Below are positions 42,697-52,011 of a stretch of DNA of 64,000 nt, piece by piece. The translations under genes and the position numbers were made by a program. The DNA is from a bacterium (lineage in GTDB: Bacteria > UBP6 > UBA1177), in contig JAGCNV010000019.1 in NCBI GenBank assembly GCA_017645765.1, forward strand, positions 1 to 64,000, written 5' to 3'. How positions within the stretch are numbered: the stretch's first letter is position 1; every line of letters begins with the position of its first letter. The notes beneath the pieces were generated by a model. The model searched no databases. It was not told the origin of the DNA and saw nothing but the letters and a program-made list of their open reading frames with translations.

Positions 42697-44070
42697 TCAT
42701 CTGAAATCGAACGTATATTTGTGCGCATCACCGTCACTTTTTATTGAACTCGGATTATAGAGAACTATGACGGCATCAGGTCCGGTTTCCTCAATGAAGG
42801 TCTGTACGCTTCCCGTAAAGTGGCGTAGATCAATGGCATCAATATGTTTGACGCCAAGTGACACGAACGGAATAACGCAGTTACCGAACGAATCGTGTAT
42901 AAACAGCAGCCGCATGTTGTTTTTTGACAAATGGTTTTCAAAACGGGTAAGAGCATGGTCACTGTACATATATGCTCCGTAGGGGTTCCTTCCGTAGTAG
43001 TCGATTTTTTCAACCTTTTTCATGTCATAAACAATGGAAAAATCGCCGTCGAGATCGATTTCGGCATCGGGTATCGAAAAGTGCATCTGAGTTTTATATG
43101 TAGGGTATAAAAGGGAGAAATCGTCAGGTGTAGTAACTGCAAGTGTTACCTTTTTTCCTTGTGAGCCCAGGAACCATTTCGGATATAATACAATTTTGAA
43201 TTGAGATTCGTTCAATGCACCGGAGTCAGTATTGTATTTGTATTTTTGATTGAGATAGTCAAGAATGTGACGGGAAGCCCAAAGACCTGTTTCCGGAAGC
43301 CAGTGGTGATCGGTTCTGAAAAACAGGCTGTGGTGATTTAAACCTTCCGATTCAATCTCATCCCGAAGGTCGTAAATATCCACATTTGCCTGTTTCAGCC
43401 GTTGGATCAGCGCATCTGCATTCTGATTCGAGAAATCTACCACGCCTGACACGCCTTTATCCTGAATTCTGCTGATTTTGTACGGAGCCTGAATATAAAT
43501 AAAATTAATGCCGTTTTGTTTGCAATAATCAGCAAAGGAAATCATGTTGTCAGCCGCACTGTTTGTATCTCTCTGTTCAATGTACGATGTCAGGTGACCG
43601 TCAGGAAGTTTTACGATCCCGTTATATTCAGCGTAAGATGCGTAATCCCACTGAATGATGCTTTTATATTTGTTCGCAAGTTCGACGATTTTCTTATACC
43701 AAATCAGGTAATCGGTAACGTAGGTTTCAATCTTCTCTTCTACTAACAGAATGCGTTCTTTGTATTTGTCTGCGAATCCGGTCGTTGTTACTGCCTTATC
43801 GGGCACACTTTGTTTACCAGTTTCAAAAGGATAGAGGGATTGCCAATCAATTTTGACCGTAGCATTGCCCGTATCTTCATCGGTATTGTTAAGGTTTTTA
43901 AGATCAAAAAGTACGATATTCGTAAAGCTGTTTTCCATTCCAAGTTTCTTCACAAGAATTTGTCGGGTCAATGTTCGGACAATTATTGTGGCAAAAAAGA
44001 ACATAAAAATTGCAACGGCAGCTATGCAGGCGCATCTTACATAGATATTGTGTTTATTCTCGTTTGTCAT
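42697..44070 (-). CDS. AlgX/AlgJ-like SGNH-type O-acetyltransferase (DHHW family)
   Basis: The 457-residue protein has an N-terminal membrane anchor (about residues 15-33) and a periplasmic SGNH-like domain with FRTDHHWLPETG (the DHHW signature, near 257) and FIHDSFGNCVIPF (Ser of the catalytic site). DHHW proteins take acetyl groups exported by an MBOAT partner and place them on the glycan. That partner is encoded 12 bp upstream on the same strand. Confidence 0.82.
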   Translation of the reverse strand: MTNENKHNIYVRCACIAAVAIFMFFFATIIVRTLTRQILVKKLGMENSFTNIVLFDLKNLNNTDEDTGNATVKIDWQSLYPFETGKQSVPDKAVTTTGFADKYKERILLVEEKIETYVTDYLIWYKKIVELANKYKSIIQWDYASYAEYNGIVKLPDGHLTSYIEQRDTNSAADNMISFADYCKQNGINFIYIQAPYKISRIQDKGVSGVVDFSNQNADALIQRLKQANVDIYDLRDEIESEGLNHHSLFFRTDHHWLPETGLWASRHILDYLNQKYKYNTDSGALNESQFKIVLYPKWFLGSQGKKVTLAVTTPDDFSLLYPTYKTQMHFSIPDAEIDLDGDFSIVYDMKKVEKIDYYGRNPYGAYMYSDHALTRFENHLSKNNMRLLFIHDSFGNCVIPFVSLGVKHIDAIDLRHFTGSVQTFIEETGPDAVIVLYNPSSIKSDGDAHKYTFDFR

Positions 44071-44082
44071 AGCTCTCTCCGG

Positions 44083-45465
44083 TCAGAAATTGAAATAGAT
44101 AAACGGGTTATACGATGCGGAGACGATTTCAAGAATGGAAATCGAGAATATGATAAGCAGCCATGCCCATTCAACTACTTCGAGGTTTTTCTTTTTCAGA
44201 GAGTTGAATGCTTTGTTTAACAGCGGCATGGTTCCGATAAGTGACAGTATGAGAATAAGATAAGTAGATTTAACTGTTTCCGTAAACCCGCCGTCAATAA
44301 AACCGCCTGATCCGATACCGAACATATGTCCGATGTAGTTGCAGCCTGAAGCTATGTCGGGGGAGCGGAAGAATACCCAGGCAAGAATCACGACAAGCAT
44401 TGTATAAAGATGAGCTAACACCCCAAGTTTTCTAACGAATCCAAGCTGTTTTTCCGCCAGCAGAACCAAAAAATAAATAATTCCCCAGAGCATGAATGTC
44501 CAGTTCGCACCGTGCCATATTCCTGTCAGAAGCCATACGGTAAACAAATTCATGATCCACCGCGGTTTATTGACGCGGTTGCCTCCTAACGGGATGTAGA
44601 CATAATCGCGAAACCACGTGCTTAATGAAATATGCCATCTGCGCCAGAAGTCCGTGATGCTGTTTGCAATATACGGATAATTGAAGTTTTCAAGAAAGCG
44701 GAATCCGAACATCCTGCCGAGACCGATTGCCATATCCGAATAACCTGAAAAATCAAAATAGATCTGAAGAGTATATGCAATCGCACCGAGCCATGCTGTC
44801 ATAACAGAAGGATTTTCCGTATAGTCAAATATATTATCTGCTATTTGAGCCAGAAAATTGGCGAGCAGGACCTTTTTTCCGAGACCATAGATAAACCGGC
44901 GCATACCTTCCGTAAATTCTGCAAAAGATTCATGCCGTTCTGTGATTTCGTTTTCTATTTGCTGGTAACGGACAATCGGTCCGGCAATCAGTTGCGGGAA
45001 AAGAGAGATGTAAAGCGCGACATACAGCGGATTCTTCTGCGCTTTTGCGTTTCCGTAGTAAATGTCGAAAATGTATGACATCAGCTGGAATGTAAAAAAG
45101 GAAATGCCGATAGGCAGCGCGATTTCGACGATCAGCTTTGTGTTGCCGGTCAGAGCAGCAAGGTTTCTGGAAATAAACGACGCATATTTGAAAACACCGA
45201 TCAGCAGAATATCAAATATGACAGCTGTGATCATCCACAATTTTTTTCTGTCCGGATTTTTGTCCATCTGCAACCCGAGCAGCCAGTTCACAAGAATGGA
45301 AAAAAGCATAAGAAAAACAAAAACAGGTTCTCCCCATGCATAGAAAGCAATGCTGAAGAGCAGAAGAACTGCATTTTTCCACTTCCGGCTTTTAAGCGGC
45401 AGAAAATAAAGGACCAGCAGCATAGGTAAGAAGAGAAAAAGAAATACAGTGGAAGAAAAAACCAT
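44083..45465 (-). CDS. MBOAT-family O-acyltransferase (AlgI/DltB-like)
   Basis: The 460-residue membrane protein has about eleven helices. DFSGYSDMAIGLGRMFGF, NSITDFWRRWHISLSTWFRD and WLLTGIWHGANWTF are the AlgI/DltB signatures; the His in GIWHGANW is the invariant catalytic residue. It should pass acetyl groups across the inner membrane for the AlgX-like enzyme encoded next. GGAGG precedes the ATG. Confidence 0.92.
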   Translation of the reverse strand: MVFSSTVFLFLFLPMLLVLYFLPLKSRKWKNAVLLLFSIAFYAWGEPVFVFLMLFSILVNWLLGLQMDKNPDRKKLWMITAVIFDILLIGVFKYASFISRNLAALTGNTKLIVEIALPIGISFFTFQLMSYIFDIYYGNAKAQKNPLYVALYISLFPQLIAGPIVRYQQIENEITERHESFAEFTEGMRRFIYGLGKKVLLANFLAQIADNIFDYTENPSVMTAWLGAIAYTLQIYFDFSGYSDMAIGLGRMFGFRFLENFNYPYIANSITDFWRRWHISLSTWFRDYVYIPLGGNRVNKPRWIMNLFTVWLLTGIWHGANWTFMLWGIIYFLVLLAEKQLGFVRKLGVLAHLYTMLVVILAWVFFRSPDIASGCNYIGHMFGIGSGGFIDGGFTETVKSTYLILILSLIGTMPLLNKAFNSLKKKNLEVVEWAWLLIIFSISILEIVSASYNPFIYFNF

Positions 45466-45642
45466 TACAAATCCTCCAATACGGGTGTTTTCCCTGTCAA
45501 TGATTCTTCGGAGACATTATCTGTCCCGAACCAGAGCGATTTTATTATTTTGTTCTGTGAGGTAAAGAAATGTTTGAATAAAAATTTTGCTGCTGAATCT
45601 GCCGGAACAACAAAAAAAGCGTGATTTTCTTAAAAAACTTAC

Positions 45643-45661
45643 TATACTAATTCGTTTTTTT
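45643..45661 (+). promoter_or_regulatory. Candidate promoter of the flippase gene, T-tract type
   Basis: TATACT (45643-45648), AATTCG (45649-45654), T7 (45655-45661), then G. No good -35 box is seen. The 235-bp region 45466-45700 separates it from the divergent O-acetylation cassette and holds nothing else recognisable. Confidence 0.45.
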
Positions 45662-45700
45662 GTTTGTGTTTCATAATTCGGGAACAATTTCAGGTTTCTT

Positions 45701-47155
45701 ATGGGTGAAAATATAAGAAATAAAGCTTTTTCCAACATGCTCTGGCGTTTCATGGAACGTACCGGTGCGCAGGCTGTCGGATTCGTTGTACAGATAATCC
45801 TTGCAAGGCTTATTGCACCGGAAGCGTTCGGTATAATTGCAATGGTCACTGTTTTTATCGCGGTTCTGCAGGTATTTGTTGACAGCGGCATGGGAAACGC
45901 GCTGATTCAGAAGAAGAATGCCGATGACCTCGATTTTTCCAGTGTTTTCTATTTCAACATGGCTATGTGTATATTTCTTTACATAGTTATGTTTATTGCA
46001 GCGCCGTTTATAGCAGATTTTTACAATATGCCCGATCTGACTCCCGTTGTCAGAGTTCTTAGCCTGATGCTTATTATTTCCGGTGTAAGAAACATCCAGC
46101 AGGCTTATGTGTCGCGTCACCTAATGTTCAAGCGTTTCTTTTATGCAACATTGGGCGGCACAATCATGGCCGCTGTTGTCGGTATCGGAATGGCATACAA
46201 AGGTTACGGTGTATGGGCGGTCGTAGTGCAGCAGTTGTTCCGTGCAGCACTGGCGGCTGTTATTCTGTGGGTGACTGTCAAATGGCGTCCCAGACTTATG
46301 TTTTCTTTCGAAAGGCTGAAAGGACTTTTTTCGTACGGATGGAAACTGCTGGCTTCGTCTTTGATCAGTACGCTGTATGGTGAAATTCGTCCGCTAATTA
46401 TCGGAAAAGTTTATCTGCCGGAGGAACTGGCCTTTTATAACAGGGCGGAATCTCTCCCGCTTTTTGTTGTTAAAAATATAAATTCCTCCATTGACAGTGT
46501 TCTGTTGCCTACGATGTCTGCTGAGCAGGATGACAGGAATCGTGTGCGTGCTATGACAAGACGTGCAATAAAAACAAGTACATATCTTATGATGCCTATA
46601 ATGGTGGGGCTGGCGGTATGTGCCGAGCCGTTAGTCAGACTTATCCTTACCGAGAAATGGATGCCGTGTGTGCCGTTTTTAAGGGTTTTCTGTTTTGTTT
46701 ACGCTTTTCTGCCTATTCATACGGCAAATCTTAACGCCATCAAGGCTCTGGGAAGAAGTGATCTTTTTTTAAAGCTTGAAATTTTAAAGAAAACTGTCGG
46801 CTTTACTGTTATGCTTGCTACAATATTCATCAGCATAGAGGTCATGGTTTACAGTTATCTGGTGACAACCGTCATTTCAATGTGCATAAACGCATATCCG
46901 AATAAAAAGTTGCTGGATTATTCAATAAAAGATCAGATTTTTGATATGCTGCCTACAATAGCTGTCGCATGTGCGACGGCTGTTCCGTGCGGTCTTCTGA
47001 TTTTGTTCGGGCTGAACGATGTTCTGACTCTGATCATACAGATTCTGACAGGTGCTTTTTGTTACATCGGTTTGTCTAAACTGTTCAAACTGGAGGCTAT
47101 GACTTATCTGACCGATATGTTGAAGGGTTTACTATCGAAATTTATGCCAAAATAG
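45701..47155 (+). CDS. Wzx-like polysaccharide flippase
   Basis: The 484-residue protein has 12-14 predicted membrane helices and belongs to the MviN/MATE-like polysaccharide exporters. It shows MLWRFMERTGAQAVGFVVQI near the start and IAPEAFGIIAMVTVF, typical of the WzxC/TuaB subgroup. It should flip the undecaprenyl-linked repeat unit to the periplasm. ATG 45701 has only a weak RBS. Confidence 0.87.
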   Translation: MGENIRNKAFSNMLWRFMERTGAQAVGFVVQIILARLIAPEAFGIIAMVTVFIAVLQVFVDSGMGNALIQKKNADDLDFSSVFYFNMAMCIFLYIVMFIAAPFIADFYNMPDLTPVVRVLSLMLIISGVRNIQQAYVSRHLMFKRFFYATLGGTIMAAVVGIGMAYKGYGVWAVVVQQLFRAALAAVILWVTVKWRPRLMFSFERLKGLFSYGWKLLASSLISTLYGEIRPLIIGKVYLPEELAFYNRAESLPLFVVKNINSSIDSVLLPTMSAEQDDRNRVRAMTRRAIKTSTYLMMPIMVGLAVCAEPLVRLILTEKWMPCVPFLRVFCFVYAFLPIHTANLNAIKALGRSDLFLKLEILKKTVGFTVMLATIFISIEVMVYSYLVTTVISMCINAYPNKKLLDYSIKDQIFDMLPTIAVACATAVPCGLLILFGLNDVLTLIIQILTGAFCYIGLSKLFKLEAMTYLTDMLKGLLSKFMPK

Positions 47156-47164
47156 GAGGATAGC

Positions 47165-48268
47165 ATGGGTTTGTTCAAAAAGATAATGTTTATTTTCAAG
47201 CGGCATTATTTGAAGAAAAAAGGGTATAGTGATTATTATATTATGCATTACAATGAAGAACTCGAAAAAGGATACAGAGACAAGTCTTTTTCTTTGAAAG
47301 ACAGGAAATGGGCATATAAAAGAGGTTTCTGGCCTTTCAGAATTCAGCAATACGGCTTGACTGAAGAAAATTATAAGGGGATTTTCAGCGACAGGGATTA
47401 TTTTTATCTTTATCCGATCAATAACCGCTACAGCCGCTGGATCGATGACAAACTGACTATGAAATATGTCTTCGCTCCATTTGACCGGTTTATGCCGAGA
47501 TATTATTTTCACATTATGAAAGACCGCGATATCATGAAACTTATGGACTGCCCGAAAGAGTTAAAGCCTGATATTGAAAGCATAATTTTGCTTTTAGAAA
47601 ATAAAGGTCTGCTTGCCGCGAAAATGGCATCAGGAACTTACGGGATCGGTTTCTATAAACTTGAATACAAGGACGGATTGTATCTGGTGAATAAAAAGAG
47701 CTATACCAGAGATGAGTTTGGGAAATTCCTACTTTCACTTGACAATTATATTATTACCGAATTTGTCGAAATGCATCCTGACTTGAAAAAGATAAATCCT
47801 GAATCTGTCAACACTATCCGTGTTACTGTGATAAACGAACATGGAAATGACACGATTATCCCTTTTGCATTTATGAGAATAGGAACGAAAAGATCGGGCG
47901 TTGTCGATAATGTCGCAAAAGGCGGGATGGTCTGCAAGATAGATGTTAAAACCGGTAGGTTTTACGACGGTCAGGTTCTTAAAAATCACGTTTATGAGAA
48001 TGTTGAATATCATCCTGATACCCACGCAAGGCTTGAAGGTATTGTTCCGAACTGGGAATTAGTGAAAAAGACTATCCTTGAAATGTCGGAATACTGTCCT
48101 CAGCTGAAGTGGCTTGGATATGATATAGCAATTACGGCCGACGGTTTCAGCATAATCGAGATAAATTCCCACCACGGTCTGCACAAAGCCCATGAATATC
48201 CGCCGGAAGTTAGCAATTTCCTGTTTTCAGAGCTTGAGAAAAAAAAGAAAAAATACGGATTGAAATAG
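47165..48268 (+). CDS. Sugar-transfer-associated ATP-grasp protein
   Basis: The 367-residue protein has a basic N-terminus and an ATP-grasp core. YIITEFVEMHPDLKKINPES and SVNTIRVTVINE lie near the middle, and LGYDIAITADGFSIIEINSH near 325-345 carries the metal-binding E-x-N. This fits the ATPgrasp_ST family found in polysaccharide loci, thought to join an amino acid or other acid to a sugar amine. GGAGG precedes ATG. Confidence 0.8.
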   Translation: MGLFKKIMFIFKRHYLKKKGYSDYYIMHYNEELEKGYRDKSFSLKDRKWAYKRGFWPFRIQQYGLTEENYKGIFSDRDYFYLYPINNRYSRWIDDKLTMKYVFAPFDRFMPRYYFHIMKDRDIMKLMDCPKELKPDIESIILLLENKGLLAAKMASGTYGIGFYKLEYKDGLYLVNKKSYTRDEFGKFLLSLDNYIITEFVEMHPDLKKINPESVNTIRVTVINEHGNDTIIPFAFMRIGTKRSGVVDNVAKGGMVCKIDVKTGRFYDGQVLKNHVYENVEYHPDTHARLEGIVPNWELVKKTILEMSEYCPQLKWLGYDIAITADGFSIIEINSHHGLHKAHEYPPEVSNFLFSELEKKKKKYGLK

Positions 48269-48323
48269 GTCTTGTAAATTATGAATAAGGTTGTTTTTAT
48301 TAATAAACTTTTTGGAGTGAAAT

Positions 48324-49655
48324 ATGATAACAATTGAAAAACCATTTATCGTAGAAGAAGGGGATTACACCAGTTTAAAGGCCGAAGTTAAAATATCCGA
48401 CGATACAGTCCAGGCATATAAGGGGCTAAAACAAACACTTCCAAAGACTCATTGGAGAACAACTGAAGATTATCCTCCTAAAAGTTGGGAAAATGACAAT
48501 GCCTTTTTATATTTTTCAGTTCCTAAAGAATATGGAAAATATTTTTGCGAAGACAGATCGGACGCATTTGTCGTTGCCATGCTGTGGTATGCATTTATGA
48601 CAGGATCGGATATTCAATTCAAAGCACCTATATCTGAAAAAATGTTTTTCGGCATAACACAACTGCTGACCCCGGCTCTTTGCAAAAATTATAAAAAGAT
48701 TCGCTTGTCAGGGCCTGTGACTAATTCTAAAATACAGTCATGCAATGCCGTAGGCACAGGAATGAGCTGCGGCGTAGATTCATTGTATTCGTTAAAAAAA
48801 TACACCAATCCCAGTGTTCCGGAATCTTACAGACTGACACATTTAGCTTATTTTAATATGGGGGCCATTTTTCATCCGAACACAGCAGTCAATAAGCATT
48901 ATGCGATAGATGAATTTTATAAAGAAACCGATCGTATGTCTGTGGAAAAATTGGAAAATGCACGTCAGGTTGCAGTACTCAGCAATTTGTCTCTGCTGTA
49001 TGTGTATTCAAATGTAGACGAGGATTTTTACAGAGGAGCTTATGGATATAACGGAACTTACAGAAATTGCGCAATGGCGCTTTCCTTACAGAAATTATTC
49101 GGGAAATATTACGGCTCTTCCGCAGGCTGGCCTGAGTTTTTTGATTTAAGTCTTTCTGAGGGCGGTCAACATTATGAAAGCCTTTTGTATGATGTATGTT
49201 CAACAGAGTCTCTGCAATTCATTATTTCAGACTATGATACACGGCTTGAAAAAACAGAGGCTCTGGCAGATTATGAAATTGCCCATAAATATCTGGATGT
49301 TTGTTTCAATTTCAACAATTGCGGCACATGCTCGAAGTGTTACAGAACTCTTATAACACTGGATATTTTGGGTAAAGTTGATCTTTTCAACAAGGTCTTT
49401 GATGTGGAGAAGTATAAGAAAAACAGAGATTTGGCTTTTGCCTGGCTGATAGAAACCAAAAACGGTGACGCGAAAGACGACAACGTGGTTTTTGCGAAAG
49501 ATATTTATGAATTTGCAAAGCAGCGGAATGTTGCTATTCCTGCAAAATCTTATTGGTTGTATAAAAAGAAAATGGCAAGAAACGGTTATTTAACGTTGAA
49601 AAAAAGAATAAAAAAATTTGTAAAGAAAATCTTGCGTGGCAATAAAATCAACTAG
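48324..49655 (+). CDS. PP-loop ATP-pyrophosphatase-like protein with Cys cluster
   Basis: The 443-residue protein has GTGMSCGVDSLYSL near residues 148-161, a SGGxDS-type pyrophosphate-binding loop. Near 333-345 it has NNCGTCSKCYRTLITLDILG, a cysteine cluster like the zinc site of QueC and other PP-loop amide- or thio-transferases. The first 140 residues match no family I recognise. Base composition is visibly more AT-rich than its neighbours. It may adenylate a carboxylate for amide or thioamide formation on a glycan precursor. Confidence 0.6.
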   Translation: MITIEKPFIVEEGDYTSLKAEVKISDDTVQAYKGLKQTLPKTHWRTTEDYPPKSWENDNAFLYFSVPKEYGKYFCEDRSDAFVVAMLWYAFMTGSDIQFKAPISEKMFFGITQLLTPALCKNYKKIRLSGPVTNSKIQSCNAVGTGMSCGVDSLYSLKKYTNPSVPESYRLTHLAYFNMGAIFHPNTAVNKHYAIDEFYKETDRMSVEKLENARQVAVLSNLSLLYVYSNVDEDFYRGAYGYNGTYRNCAMALSLQKLFGKYYGSSAGWPEFFDLSLSEGGQHYESLLYDVCSTESLQFIISDYDTRLEKTEALADYEIAHKYLDVCFNFNNCGTCSKCYRTLITLDILGKVDLFNKVFDVEKYKKNRDLAFAWLIETKNGDAKDDNVVFAKDIYEFAKQRNVAIPAKSYWLYKKKMARNGYLTLKKRIKKFVKKILRGNKIN

Positions 49656-49677
49656 CCGGTTATCAGGAAGGTTTATT

Positions 49678-50757
49678 ATGAAAATTTCCGTTTTAGGTGC
49701 AGGCAATGCAGGTTGTGCGACCGCAGCCGATTTAACCCTTAAAGGGCACGAAGTAACTTTGATAAAAACATCCCATGCACTGCATGACGACAACTTTGAA
49801 TATCTGCTTGCAAACAACGGGGCGATGACTTTGGATGAGTTCGGGGATGTCAGAACTGCTCTCATTCACAAAGTAACAAGAGATGTAAGTGAAATCTCCA
49901 GTAGTAAAATCGTTATAATGTTTATCCAGACAAAATTTCACGAGCAGCTGATAGAGAGAATCGAGCCGTATCTGTGCGACGGACAGATTTTGTTGATAAT
50001 TCCGGGTTATCTCTCTACAGCCTATGTGCTTAAACACTGCAAAAAAGATATTGTCGTTGCTGAAGGAGAAAGTTCTTTCGTCGACGGCAGAATTTTGGAA
50101 TTGGGTCGTTTCAGAGTCGGATTCCGTAATGTCCGAAATCCTGTCGGTGTTTATCCGAAAGCGAAAAAAAATGAGACTTTCAAGGTGTTGGAGCAGCTGA
50201 ATGAGCGCATTGTTCCTTTAAATTCCGTTGTTGAAGCGGCTCTGCACAATCCGAATGTAATAGTTCACACCGTCGGAACAGTTATGAGCATTCCGTGGAT
50301 TGAGAAAACCCAAAAGGAGTTTTGTCTTTATCACGATGCCTATGCAAGAACCAATGTTGCAACCTGGCGTGTTCTTGAAGCTCTTGATTCTGAGAAAATG
50401 GATATCATAGAAAAATTGGGTTTCGAGCGTCTGAGTTATGTCGAGGCATGCAAATACCGTAATTCTCTGGACAGTACGATTGACGGCAAGGAAGTGTTTC
50501 TGGAATATGCCGAAATGCCGATACGTTCCAAAGGTCCTGCAAAAGTCGAGTCTAGATACATTACAGAGGATATACCACAAGGACTGGTAATGCTTGAAGC
50601 TTTGGGCAAGGCACTCGGTGTTGCGACTCCAATCGCGACCTCTTTGATTGAAATCGCTTCGGCTGCTTTGGGACGCGATCTTCGCAAAGAGGGAAGAACT
50701 CCGCATACTCTTGGAGAGGAAAATATTAAAAAAATCATAAATGATTGTAAAAACTGA
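49678..50757 (+). CDS. Octopine/nopaline (opine) dehydrogenase-family protein
   Basis: The 359-residue protein has an N-terminal NAD(P) fold (ISVLGAGNAGCATAADLTLK) and an opine-dehydrogenase C-terminal domain with HNPNVIVHTVGTVMSIPWIE. The family reductively couples an amino acid's amine to a 2-oxo acid. ATG 49678 is preferred, with AGGAAGG upstream; the upstream in-frame start would overlap the previous gene. The next gene, 10 bp on, encodes an aminotransferase. Confidence 0.83.
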   Translation: MKISVLGAGNAGCATAADLTLKGHEVTLIKTSHALHDDNFEYLLANNGAMTLDEFGDVRTALIHKVTRDVSEISSSKIVIMFIQTKFHEQLIERIEPYLCDGQILLIIPGYLSTAYVLKHCKKDIVVAEGESSFVDGRILELGRFRVGFRNVRNPVGVYPKAKKNETFKVLEQLNERIVPLNSVVEAALHNPNVIVHTVGTVMSIPWIEKTQKEFCLYHDAYARTNVATWRVLEALDSEKMDIIEKLGFERLSYVEACKYRNSLDSTIDGKEVFLEYAEMPIRSKGPAKVESRYITEDIPQGLVMLEALGKALGVATPIATSLIEIASAALGRDLRKEGRTPHTLGEENIKKIINDCKN

Positions 50758-50767
50758 GGTCGAAAAA

Positions 50768-51997
50768 ATGAACAAATTGGCAAATTATCCTGCAATGCAG
50801 TTGAGCGACAAAGTGAATGCTATTCCCGAAGCTCTATCTGTCTATATGAATAATATTGTCTATGCGATGAAAAGACGCGGCGACAAAATCAAGGTTCTTT
50901 CCTTGGGAGAAGCTTTTTTTGATATTCCGATGTTTCCGCTTGACGATATTGATTTCAAAAAAGGGTATCACTATTCGGAAAGCAGGGGATTGCCGGAACT
51001 CAGAAAGGTTGTCTCCGGATATTACTCGGAAAAATATAACGCACCGGTAAATCCTGACGATGAAATCATTATTTCGGCAGGTTCAAAACCGCTTATCTAT
51101 ATGGCTTTTCAGGCTGTTTTGAATCCGGGTGACGAGGTTCTTATTCCCGAACCTGCATGGTTGAGTTATCCTGAAGAAATCAAGCTTGCAAACGGTGTTC
51201 CGAAGTTTATACCTTACGATTGTCCGGTTGAAGATTTCGGAAAATATTTTACCGAAAAAACGAAAATGGTGATTATATGCAACCCGAACAATCCTGCCGG
51301 CAGAATTTATACGAAAGCAGAGATGGAAAAACTTTACTCAATCTGCCGCCCGAAAGGCATTTATATTCTTGCCGACGAGGCATACAGCGATTTTGTTATA
51401 GACGGAAAGTTCACTTCTATGGTTAATGTGGTGCCTGATAAAGACGGAATTATTGTTGTAAATTCTCTTTCCAAAAACCTCGGCATTTCAGGCTGGAGAC
51501 TCGGTTATGCGATTGCAGCACCGAAAGTTATCTATAACATTCTTAAACTAAACCAGCATCTGATAACTTGCCCGGCGACACTGCTTGCGATGTATGTTGC
51601 GCACTATTTCAAAGATATTATCTCGATAACTCTGCCGCAGGCGGAAGCTGTTGTCAGAAAACGTGCGGAAGTTGTAGATTTTATGCAAAAAATCGGTTTG
51701 GAACCGTTTGAAGGATCGGCCACTTTCTATATTTTCGTAAATATCGGAAACTATAAAAAGTCATCGATGGATTTAGGGCTTTATCTTCTGATGAAATACG
51801 GAATATCGGTTGTGCCCGGAACGGCTTACGGTCAAAGCACCGAGCGTTTTATCCGTATAGGCGTAGGTGCGGAAAGCGTGGAAACAATAAAAGAATGTCT
51901 GGAAATTATAAAGCGTGTAATTGAAAATAATGAATATGACGATTCTTTTGTGGAATCAGAGCTGAAATCACTCGGGTTCAACCGTTTTGTTCGATAG
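50768..51997 (+). CDS. Class I/II PLP aminotransferase
   Basis: The 409-residue aspartate-aminotransferase-fold protein has YHYSESRGLPELRKVVSGYY, CNPNNPAGRIYTKAEM, LADEAYSDFV and SLSKNLGISGWRLGY with the PLP-binding Lys. It starts 10 bp after the opine dehydrogenase gene, with GAGG overlapping the stop of that gene. It probably makes the amino acid or keto acid used by its neighbours. Confidence 0.88.
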   Translation: MNKLANYPAMQLSDKVNAIPEALSVYMNNIVYAMKRRGDKIKVLSLGEAFFDIPMFPLDDIDFKKGYHYSESRGLPELRKVVSGYYSEKYNAPVNPDDEIIISAGSKPLIYMAFQAVLNPGDEVLIPEPAWLSYPEEIKLANGVPKFIPYDCPVEDFGKYFTEKTKMVIICNPNNPAGRIYTKAEMEKLYSICRPKGIYILADEAYSDFVIDGKFTSMVNVVPDKDGIIVVNSLSKNLGISGWRLGYAIAAPKVIYNILKLNQHLITCPATLLAMYVAHYFKDIISITLPQAEAVVRKRAEVVDFMQKIGLEPFEGSATFYIFVNIGNYKKSSMDLGLYLLMKYGISVVPGTAYGQSTERFIRIGVGAESVETIKECLEIIKRVIENNEYDDSFVESELKSLGFNRFVR

Positions 51998-52011
51998 AAA
52001 TGAGGTCTGCA

